Origin: Streptomyces lichenis
Lineage (GTDB): Bacteria; Actinomycetota; Actinomycetes; Streptomycetales; Streptomycetaceae
Reading direction: 5' to 3'
NCBI RefSeq assembly: GCF_023218175.1
Contig: NZ_JALPTH010000014.1
Span: forward strand, 124,001 to 188,000
Length of the DNA stretch: 64,000 nucleotides
Position 1 is the first letter of the stretch, and every line of letters starts with the position of its first letter. This document shows, piece by piece, positions 27,152 through 34,331 of this stretch. The position numbers and the translations under genes are program-made. The notes below the pieces were generated by a model, which did no database searches, had not been told where the DNA came from, and saw only the letters and a program-made list of their open reading frames with translations.

Positions 27152-27492
27152 GCGACCCCCCACGCCGCACACCCGTCCCGGCCGAGGGCGGGTCCGGCCC
27201 CGCTCGCGCGGCCCGGCCGTACGGGCGGGGCCGTTCGCCACGGTGGCCTCGGCCGTGAGGGAGGCCGTCGTTTTCCGGCGCCCCCTCCCTTCCGCCGTTC
27301 CCGGCCCGGCGGCCCGCGGCGGGTGGTCCCGGCCGCGAGGGAGGGCCGTCGCCGTCCTCCGGCGCCTCCCTCCTTCCCTCCTTCCGCCGTCCCGGCCCGG
27401 CGGCCCGCGGCCTTGCCCGGGTGCTCGCTCGGGTGTGCGGACGGCGTGGATAGGCTGACTCCGACGAGTGGTGATCGCGGAGGGAGCGCACG
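27152..27492. other. Regulator-kinase intergenic region
   Basis: 341 bases between regulator and kinase genes. Most of it is an imperfect tandem duplication (27251-27411). A degenerate box (GGGCCGTTCGCC, from 27228) is present but weak. The kinase probably has its own promoter here. Confidence 0.5.
27251..27411. repeat. Imperfect 80-bp tandem duplication
   Basis: Copy 1 (27251-27330) and copy 2 (27331-27411) share GGCCGYGAGGGAGG at the left, CCGGCGCC in the middle and CCGGCCCGGCGGCCCGCGGC at the right. Each copy can fold into a GAGGGAGG...CCCTCCC hairpin, so the pair could act as a double attenuator or terminator between regulator and kinase. Confidence 0.75.
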
Positions 27493-29223
27493 GTGGGTGC
27501 GGAGGAGCCGGTGTCGAGGATGCCGGGGATGCGGCTGGACGAGCTGCTGGCGGAGGTGCAGACCCGGATCGACGCGGTACGGGGCACCCGCGACCGGGTG
27601 CACCAGCTGCTGGAAGCGGTGGTGGGCGTCGGCCGGGGGCTCGATCTGGACCAGGTGCTGCGCCGCATCGTGGAGACCGCCGCACAGCTGGTCGACGCGC
27701 GCTACGGGGCACTCGGTGTGATCGGCCCGGACGGCCGGCGGCTGTCGCAGTTCCTGACCGTGGGGCTGAGCGAGGAGGAGGGCGCCCGGATCGGCCCGCT
27801 GCCGTCCGGTCACGGCATCCTGGGCGAGATCATCCGCCGCCCCGAGCCGCTGCGCCTGTCCGAGCTCGGGGCGCATCCCGCCTCCCATGGATTCCCGCCC
27901 GGGCACCCGCCGATGCGGACGTTCCTCGGGGTGCCGATCCGGGTCCGCGAGGAGGTCTTCGGCAACCTCTACCTCACCGACAAGAAGGGCGGCTGGGACT
28001 TCGACGAGGAGGACGAGGCGGTGATCGCCACCCTGTCGGTGGCGGCCGGGGTGGCGATCGACAACGCCCGCCTGTACCAGTCCTCGCAGCGCCAGCGGCG
28101 CTGGCTCCAGGCCGGTACCGAGATCACCCACCACCTACTCTCCGGCAGCCCGCGCACCCAGGTGCTGGAGCTCATGGCCCGCTGGGCCGGGGAGATCACC
28201 GAGGCCCGGCTGTCGGAGGTGTCCGTGCCGGTCACCGGGGCCGGTCAGCTCGTCGTGGAGCTGTCGCTCGACGCCGAGGGCTGCCCAGACCAGGGCCGGG
28301 AGGGGTGGGTGCTGCCCGTCGAGGGCACCCTGCCGGGCGCCGCCCATCGCACAGGCGCCCCGGTGGCCAGTACGGATCTGGCGTCCGACCCGGACTACGG
28401 CGCCGATCCCCGGGCCCCCGAGGGGCTGGGGCCGGCGGTGGCGGTGCCGCTGGGCACCGGGCCGCAGGCGGCGCACGGCGTGCTGCTGCTCGCCCGGCCG
28501 AGCGGGGCGCCGGTCTTCACCGGTGAGGAGCTGGACCCGCTGGCCGCCTTCGCCGGGCAGGCCGCCGTCGCCCTGGAACTGGCGGACCGCCGCAGCGAGG
28601 CGGAGCAGCTCGCGCTGCTGGAGGACCGCGACCGGATCGCCCGCGATCTGCACGACCTCGCCATCCAGCGGCTGTTCGCCACCGGGATGACCCTGCAGAG
28701 CGCGGCCCGGCTGGTCGACCACCCCGGCGCGGCCGAGCGGGTGCAGCGTGCCGTCGGGGACCTGGACGAGACCATCAAGATCATCCGCTCGACCATCTTC
28801 GGGCTGCGCGACCGCGGTGAGGACAGCGGGCCGGGGCTGCGCTCCCGGGTGGTGCGCGCGGTCGGCGAGGCGGCCACCGCGCTGGGCTTCCCGCCCCGGC
28901 TCAGCATGGAGGGCCTGCTGGACACCGATGTCCCGCCGGCGGTGGCGGACCATGTGGTGGCGGTGCTCACCGAACTGCTGAGCAACGCCGCCCGGCACGC
29001 CCACGCCACCCGGGTGGAGATCGGGCTGCGCGCCGCCTCCGGCGAGGTGGTGCTCACCGTGGAGGACGACGGCCGGGGCATCCCCGACGGCGGCCGGCGC
29101 AGCGGCCTGGCCAACCTCGGGGAGCGCGCCCTCGGGGTGGGTGGCTCCTTCGCGATCGCACCGGCGCGGGACGGGGGCGGCAGCCGCCTGGTGTGGCGGG
29201 CCCCGCTCCCCGCCGGCGGCTGA
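27493..29223 (+). CDS. osdK: DevS/DosS-like heme-GAF sensor kinase (OsdK type)
   Basis: 576 residues: GAF domain 1 (about 48-195), GAF domain 2 (about 222-365), HisKA_3 helix DRIARDLHDLAIQRLFATGM with His387, then HATPase_c. GAF1 contains SHGFPPGHPPMRTFLGVPIRVREEVFGNLYLT. His138 and Tyr160 are 22 residues apart, the same spacing as the heme ligand His149 and distal Tyr171 of mycobacterial DosS, so heme-based sensing of O2, NO or CO, or of redox state, is likely. The partner is the DevR-like regulator upstream. GTG at 27493 follows GGAGGGAG. Confidence 0.9.
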   Translation: MGAEEPVSRMPGMRLDELLAEVQTRIDAVRGTRDRVHQLLEAVVGVGRGLDLDQVLRRIVETAAQLVDARYGALGVIGPDGRRLSQFLTVGLSEEEGARIGPLPSGHGILGEIIRRPEPLRLSELGAHPASHGFPPGHPPMRTFLGVPIRVREEVFGNLYLTDKKGGWDFDEEDEAVIATLSVAAGVAIDNARLYQSSQRQRRWLQAGTEITHHLLSGSPRTQVLELMARWAGEITEARLSEVSVPVTGAGQLVVELSLDAEGCPDQGREGWVLPVEGTLPGAAHRTGAPVASTDLASDPDYGADPRAPEGLGPAVAVPLGTGPQAAHGVLLLARPSGAPVFTGEELDPLAAFAGQAAVALELADRRSEAEQLALLEDRDRIARDLHDLAIQRLFATGMTLQSAARLVDHPGAAERVQRAVGDLDETIKIIRSTIFGLRDRGEDSGPGLRSRVVRAVGEAATALGFPPRLSMEGLLDTDVPPAVADHVVAVLTELLSNAARHAHATRVEIGLRAASGEVVLTVEDDGRGIPDGGRRSGLANLGERALGVGGSFAIAPARDGGGSRLVWRAPLPAGG

Positions 29224-29257
29224 CCCCTCGGGTGGCCGGCGCCCGCCGCGACGGGGC

Positions 29258-30136
29258 TCAGCTGTGCGGGACCACGGCCACCGGGCAGGGGGCGTGGTGC
29301 AGCACCGCGTGGGCGACCGAGCCGATACGGACACCGACGGGCGCGTGCCGGACCCGGCGCCCGACCACCACCAGCCGCGCGCCCGGGGACTGCGACAGCA
29401 GTACCTGCCCGGCGCTGCCCAGCTCGACGTGCTCGGCCACCGGGACGTGCGGGTAGCGGTCCCGCCAGGGCGCCAGGGCCTCGGCCAGGGCCTTCTCCTC
29501 GTACGGGACCGGCCCGCCGGCCTCGTCCATCACCTCCAGCCCGCCCAGCGCGTAGGCCTGGACCGGCGGCAGGTTCCAGGCCCGTACCGCCCGCACGCCG
29601 GCGCCCCGGGCGGCGGCGGCCCGGAAGGCGAACTCCAGCACGTCGGCGCTCTCCCGCGGGCTGCCCTGCTGCCCGACGAGGATCTCGCCGCCCTCGGCCG
29701 GGCGGGCGTCGTCCGGGGCCGCGGCGCGGACCGAGACCACGGGGCCCTCGGCCGCCGCGATCACCTGCTGCCCGTAGGACCCCAGTAGGAAGCCCAGCAG
29801 CCGCCCGTGCCCGCGCGTGCCCAGCACCAGGGTGCGGCCCCGCCCCGCCTCGCGCAGCAGCGCCGACACCGCCGTGTCGTCGACCACCGCCGCGGTGCAC
29901 TCCAGCTCCGGGTGGCGCTGCGCGGCCCGCGTCTGGGCGTCGCGCAGAATGCCGTGCGCGGCGCGCTCCTGCACATCGCGGTCCTGCACGATCGGCACGT
30001 CCACCGGCTGCCAGAGCCAGGCGTGCACCAGCCGCAGCGGCACACCGTGCCGCACGGCCTCGTCGGCCGCCCAGTCCACCGCCGCCATGCTCTCGCCCGA
30101 ACCGTCCACCCCGGCCGTGATCACCGTGTCCACCAT
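29258..30136 (-). CDS. Universal stress protein, tandem Usp domains
   Basis: 292 residues with two Usp domains (about 1-145 and 150-292). The second ends GxRIGSVAHAVLHHAPCPVAVVPHS, the usual ATP-binding glycine-rich tail; VDGSGESMAAVDWA marks the first. Tandem Usp proteins of this type are among the most strongly DosR-induced genes in mycobacteria. A GGGMC-N4-GKCCC box lies 99 bases upstream, so control by the DevR-like regulator is likely. ATG at 30136. Confidence 0.92.
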   Translation of the reverse strand: MVDTVITAGVDGSGESMAAVDWAADEAVRHGVPLRLVHAWLWQPVDVPIVQDRDVQERAAHGILRDAQTRAAQRHPELECTAAVVDDTAVSALLREAGRGRTLVLGTRGHGRLLGFLLGSYGQQVIAAAEGPVVSVRAAAPDDARPAEGGEILVGQQGSPRESADVLEFAFRAAAARGAGVRAVRAWNLPPVQAYALGGLEVMDEAGGPVPYEEKALAEALAPWRDRYPHVPVAEHVELGSAGQVLLSQSPGARLVVVGRRVRHAPVGVRIGSVAHAVLHHAPCPVAVVPHS

Positions 30137-30234
30137 GCCCGTTCCCTACCTGTGAGTCCCGCTGTCGTCTCCGCGGGGCCTGGTGACGTCCGCCCCACGA
30201 CCTCAGCATCCGTTCGCACGGGTGTGCGCCGGGA

Positions 30235-30248
30235 GGGCCGACCGGCCC
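30235..30248. promoter_or_regulatory. DosR/OsdR-like box
   Basis: GGGCCGACCGGCCC, 99-112 bases upstream of the universal stress protein start. Confidence 0.65.
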
Positions 30249-30283
30249 TGCCCGCCCGGCCGACCGGCCCACTCGGCCGGGGG

Positions 30284-30838
30284 TCAGGCGGCGCCCGGCG
30301 CCCGGCCGGGAGGCGCGCCCGGTACGAGGCCGGCGGCCGTCCCGGTACGGGGTGCCGCCCGCGCCGCCTCCAGCCGGAAGCCGGTCACCAGGTCGGGGCG
30401 GATGCGCAGGGCCGCCGTCATCGGGCGGTCCACCCACGGGCGCAGCCGGGCCGCGTAGCGCTCCAGGGCGGCCTGCTCCCGGACCAGATGGGCGTAGCCG
30501 GTCACCACCACGCTCCAGCCCAGATGGCTCACCGGGTCGATGAGGTCGGCCTCGTAGGCCACCACCGCGCCCGGGGTGCCGTCCGGGGCGCCCAGCGAGG
30601 CCAGGGTGGCGCCGTCGTGCACCCGGATCACCACGTCGGCGCCGTCCACCAGGTGGTTGACCGGCCGCACGGCCGGCAGCGCGTGCTCGGTGAAGACCAC
30701 CCGGCCCAGGGAGACACCGCCCAGCAGCCGCAGGGCCTCGTCCCGTCCCAGCGGCACCATCCGGCGCGGGGCCGGATCGCCGGCGGCGCGCGTGTCGACG
30801 GGCAAGGGCGTCGGACCCCCGGTCACGGGCTTCTCCAT
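30284..30838 (-). CDS. Pyridoxamine 5'-phosphate oxidase-like flavin protein
   Basis: 184 residues. The split-barrel pattern LGGVSLGRVVFTEHALPAVRPVNHLVDGADVVIRVHDG... matches the pyridoxamine 5'-phosphate oxidase-like group that binds FMN, F420 or heme. Related proteins are common in actinobacterial stress and dormancy regulons; substrate unknown. The C-terminus is a low-complexity Ala/Pro/Gly tail. ATG at 30838 is used; a GTG at 30844 is an alternative. A DosR-like box lies 184 bases upstream. Confidence 0.82.
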   Translation of the reverse strand: MEKPVTGGPTPLPVDTRAAGDPAPRRMVPLGRDEALRLLGGVSLGRVVFTEHALPAVRPVNHLVDGADVVIRVHDGATLASLGAPDGTPGAVVAYEADLIDPVSHLGWSVVVTGYAHLVREQAALERYAARLRPWVDRPMTAALRIRPDLVTGFRLEAARAAPRTGTAAGLVPGAPPGRAPGAA

Positions 30839-31021
30839 GGTCACACCGGTCACTTCCGGACGGTCCTCGGCGGCCGCGCCATGGCCGACGCCGCGTACCG
30901 GCACGGTCCGTACGTCACGGTCCGGCCGGTCACCGGGAACCAGATCCCTACACGAGTTCGAATGTCGTACAACTTCACCAATCCGGAGGGGGCGTGGGAA
31001 GGCCCACAGGTCCCGACGGCA

Positions 31022-31035
31022 GGGCCGAAGGTCCC
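31022..31035. promoter_or_regulatory. DosR/OsdR-like box
   Basis: GGGCCGAAGGTCCC followed by GAA is the copy closest to the full mycobacterial consensus end GTCCCSAA. It lies between the Pfl activase stop and the flavin-protein start (minus strand). Confidence 0.65.
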
Positions 31036-31098
31036 GAATACACCCGGCCACCGGGCCCGGCCACCGGGCCGGGCCGCCGATGCGGCCCGCGGGCACCG

Positions 31099-31902
31099 TC
31101 ACACGGTGCGCAGCCCGTGCCCGGCGAAGACCGCCCGGACCGCGGCGGTCCGCTCGGCGGTGGGCGGCCGGGTGGAGCGCAGCGGGAAACGCCGGCCCAG
31201 CGCCTCCCACTTGGCGGCGCCCAGGGTGTGGAAGGGCAGCACGTCCACCCGTTCGACATTGCCCAGCGAGGCGGCGAAGGCGGCCACCCCCTCGATGTTC
31301 GCGGGGTCGTCGGTCAGCCCCGGCACCAGCACGAACCGCAGCCACACCGTGCTGCCCCGGTCGGCCAGCCTCCGGGCGAACTCCAGCGTCGGTCCGAGGT
31401 CCCGGCCGGTCAGCCGGCGGTACAGCGCCCGGTCCCAGGACTTCACGTCCAGCAGCACCAGGTCGGTGTCGGCGAGCAGCGCCTCGGTGGCCCGGGCGCC
31501 GAGGAAGCCGGAGGTGTCCAGCGCGGTGTGGTAGCCCAGCTCGTGCTTGAAGCGGTGCAGCAACTCGCCCGCGAAGACCGGCTGCAGCAGCGGCTCGCCG
31601 CCGCTCAGGGTGGCGCCGCCACCGGCCGCGGCGATGAAGGCACGGTACTTCGCCGCCTCCGCCACCAGTGCGTCGGCCGCCATCCGCCGTCCGGACCGCA
31701 TGCGCCAGGTGTCGGGGTTGTGGCAGTAGAGGCAGCGCAGCGGGCAGCCGGCCAGGAAGGCGGTGAAGCGGGTGCCCGGTCCGTCCACCCCGGTCGACAG
31801 GTCCCAGGAGTGCACGCTGCCGCCGGCGGGCCGCCGGGTGGCGGCGGCCGCCGCGGTCGCCGGGAAGGAGGGCGGCGGGGAGCGGAAGGGGGCGGTGCCC
31901 AT
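31099..31902 (-). CDS. pflA: Pyruvate formate-lyase activating enzyme
   Basis: 267 residues. The radical SAM motif is CPLRCLYC followed by HNPDTW, and GGEPLLQPVF follows, both as in PflA. The enzyme abstracts a hydrogen from a glycine of Pfl to form the glycyl radical. It lies 46 bases after pflB on the same strand. The first 28 residues are a low-complexity extension; a later start is possible. An intact activase implies Pfl is functional. Confidence 0.93.
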   Translation of the reverse strand: MGTAPFRSPPPSFPATAAAAATRRPAGGSVHSWDLSTGVDGPGTRFTAFLAGCPLRCLYCHNPDTWRMRSGRRMAADALVAEAAKYRAFIAAAGGGATLSGGEPLLQPVFAGELLHRFKHELGYHTALDTSGFLGARATEALLADTDLVLLDVKSWDRALYRRLTGRDLGPTLEFARRLADRGSTVWLRFVLVPGLTDDPANIEGVAAFAASLGNVERVDVLPFHTLGAAKWEALGRRFPLRSTRPPTAERTAAVRAVFAGHGLRTV

Positions 31903-31948
31903 CGGGACCTCCGGTGCGGTCGGTGCGGGGGACGGGGGACAGCGGCGG

Positions 31949-34246
31949 TCAGAGGGAGTGGTGGAAGGTGCGGTTCACCACGTCCCGCTGCTGCTCCCGG
32001 GTGAGGCGGGTGAAGTTGACCGCGTACCCGGACACCCGGATCGTCAGCTGCGGGTACTTCTCGGGGTGCTCCATGGCGTCAAGCAGGGTGGCCCGGTCCA
32101 GCACGTTGACGTTCATGTGGAAGCCGCCGACGGCGGTGTAGCCGTCGAGCACACCCGCCAGGTTGGCGATCCGCTCCTCGCGGGTGCGGCCCAGACCCTG
32201 CGGGGTGACCGTGCTGGTCAGCGAGATGCCGTCCTCGGCCTCGGCGTAGGGCAGCTTGGCCACGGACAGGGCGGCGGCCACATAGCCGTGGGTGTCGCGG
32301 CCGTTCATCGGGTTGGCGCCCGGCGGGAACGGCTCCCCGGCCGGACGTCCGTCCGGGGTGGCGCCGGTCTTCCGGCCGTACACCACGTTGGAGGTGATGG
32401 TGAGCACCGACTGGGTGTGCTCGGCGCCCCGGTAGGCGGGGTGCTCGCGCACCTTGGCCATGAAGTCCTCCACCAGCCGCACGGCGAGCGCGTCCGCGCG
32501 GTCGTCGTTGTTGCCGTACGCGGGGTAGTCGCCCTCCACCGTGTAGCCGGTGGCCAGTCCGGTGGCGTCCCGGTGCGCGGTGACCCGGGCGTACCGGATG
32601 GCCGACAGGGAGTCGGCGGCCACCGCCAGGCCGGCGATCCCGCAGGCCATGGTGCGCCGTACGTCCCGGTCGTGCAGGGCCATCTCCAGGCGCTCGTAGG
32701 CGTACTTGTCGTGCATGTAGTGGATGACGTTCAGCGCGTGCACGTACACCCCGGCCAGCCAGTCCAGTTGGGCGTCGAACCGGGCCGCCACCTCCTCGTA
32801 GTCGAGCACGTCGCCGGTGAGCGCCCCGGTGTCCGGGCCGACCTGGGCGCCGGTGAGCTCGTCCCGGCCGCCGTTGACGGCGTACAGCAGGGCCTTGGCG
32901 ACGTTCACCCGGGCGCCGAAGAACTGCATCTGCCGGCCGACCGGCATCGCCGAAACGCAGCAGGCGATGGCGGTGTCGTCGCCGAAGCGGGGCCGCAGCT
33001 GCTCGTCGGACTCGTACTGCACCGAGGATGTGTCGATCGACACCCGGGCGCAGAACTCCTTGAAGCCGCGCGGCAGGGCGGGCGACCAGAGGACCGTCAT
33101 GTTCGGCTCGGGCGCCGGGCCCAGGTTGTAGAGGGTCTGGAGGTAGCGGAAGGAGGTGCGGGTGACCAGCGGCCGCCCGTCCTCGCCGATGCCGGCCAGC
33201 GACTCGGTGACCCAGGTCGGGTCGCCCGAGAACAGCTCGTCGTACTCCGGGGTGCGCAGGAACCGCACGAGCCGCAGCTTGATGACGAAGTCGTCCACCA
33301 GCTCCTGGGCGCCGGCCTCGGTGAGCCGGCCGGCCGCCAGGTCGCGCTGGAGGTAGACGTCGAGGAAGGTGGAGGTCCGGCCCAGCGACATGGCGGCGCC
33401 GTTCTGCTCCTTGACCGCTGCCAGATAGGCGAAGTAGAGCCACTGGACGGCCTCCCGGCCGGTGCGGGCCGGTCCGGAGAGGTCATGGCCGTACGCGGCG
33501 GCCATCCGCTTCAGCTCCCCGAGCGCCCGGATCTGCTCGGCCAGTTCCTCCCGCAGCCGGATCACCTCCTCCACCGTGCGCCCGCCGGCCCGGGGCGCGT
33601 CCAGCTCCTCCTTCTCGGCCCGCTTGGCCGCGATCAGCCGGTCCACGCCGTACAGCGCGACCCGCCGGTAGTCGCCGATGATCCGGCCGCGCCCGTAGGC
33701 GTCCGGCAGGCCGGTGACGATGCCGGCCTTCCTGGCGGCCAGTATCTCGGGGGTGTAGGCGTCGAACACGCCGTCGTTGTGGGTCCTGCGGTACTCGGTG
33801 AAGACCTTCTCCAGCTCGGCGGAGACCGGGTAGCCGTACGTCCGCAGGGCGCCGGCCACCATCCGCCACCCGCCGTAGGGCATGATCGCCCGCTTCAGCG
33901 GCGCGTCGGTCTGCAGCCCGACGATCAGCTCCCGGGCCCGGTCGATGTAGCCGGGCGCGTGCGCGGTGATCGAGGAGGGCACGTCGCAGGCGATGTCGTA
34001 CACGCCCTTCGCGCGCTCCTCGGCGAACAGCGGGCCCAGCCCCTCCCAGAGGGCGGTGGTGCGGTCGGTCGGGCCGGCCAGGAAGGCCGCGTCCCCCTCG
34101 TACGGGGTGTAGTTGCGCTGGATGAAGTCGCGGACGTCGATCCGGTCGCACCACGGCCCCTCGGCGAAGCCCTGCCAGGGAGCCGGGGCGGGGTCCGGCG
34201 CGGGGGACGGGGCGGGGGCGGTGGGGGCGGTGGGGGCGGTGGTCAT
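31949..34246 (-). CDS. pflB: Pyruvate formate-lyase
   Basis: 765 residues (E. coli 760). The adjacent active-site cysteines are in DTAIACCVSAMPVG, and the glycyl-radical loop near the C-terminus is TIRVSGYAVNFTRL with Gly740 (Gly734 in E. coli). The enzyme cleaves pyruvate with CoA to acetyl-CoA and formate and is destroyed by oxygen when active, so it works only under anoxia. It forms a unit with pflA downstream, and adhE lies upstream on the same strand. Pfl is unusual in a strictly aerobic genus. Confidence 0.95.
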   Translation of the reverse strand: MTTAPTAPTAPAPSPAPDPAPAPWQGFAEGPWCDRIDVRDFIQRNYTPYEGDAAFLAGPTDRTTALWEGLGPLFAEERAKGVYDIACDVPSSITAHAPGYIDRARELIVGLQTDAPLKRAIMPYGGWRMVAGALRTYGYPVSAELEKVFTEYRRTHNDGVFDAYTPEILAARKAGIVTGLPDAYGRGRIIGDYRRVALYGVDRLIAAKRAEKEELDAPRAGGRTVEEVIRLREELAEQIRALGELKRMAAAYGHDLSGPARTGREAVQWLYFAYLAAVKEQNGAAMSLGRTSTFLDVYLQRDLAAGRLTEAGAQELVDDFVIKLRLVRFLRTPEYDELFSGDPTWVTESLAGIGEDGRPLVTRTSFRYLQTLYNLGPAPEPNMTVLWSPALPRGFKEFCARVSIDTSSVQYESDEQLRPRFGDDTAIACCVSAMPVGRQMQFFGARVNVAKALLYAVNGGRDELTGAQVGPDTGALTGDVLDYEEVAARFDAQLDWLAGVYVHALNVIHYMHDKYAYERLEMALHDRDVRRTMACGIAGLAVAADSLSAIRYARVTAHRDATGLATGYTVEGDYPAYGNNDDRADALAVRLVEDFMAKVREHPAYRGAEHTQSVLTITSNVVYGRKTGATPDGRPAGEPFPPGANPMNGRDTHGYVAAALSVAKLPYAEAEDGISLTSTVTPQGLGRTREERIANLAGVLDGYTAVGGFHMNVNVLDRATLLDAMEHPEKYPQLTIRVSGYAVNFTRLTREQQRDVVNRTFHHSL

Positions 34247-34288
34247 GGCGGTCGCCTGCTTCCTTCGCGGGGATGGAGGGTGGGGGCC

Positions 34289-34326
34289 GGGCCGGGTCCC
34301 GGTCGGGGGAGGCCGGGACCCGGCCC
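34289..34326 (-). terminator. Hairpin between adhE and pflB
   Basis: A perfect 14-bp stem (GGGCCGGGTCCCGG and complement) with a 10-base loop sits just after the adhE stop and about 43 bases before pflB. It may end adhE transcription or partly uncouple pflB from it. Confidence 0.7.
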
Positions 34327-34331
34327 GGGGC

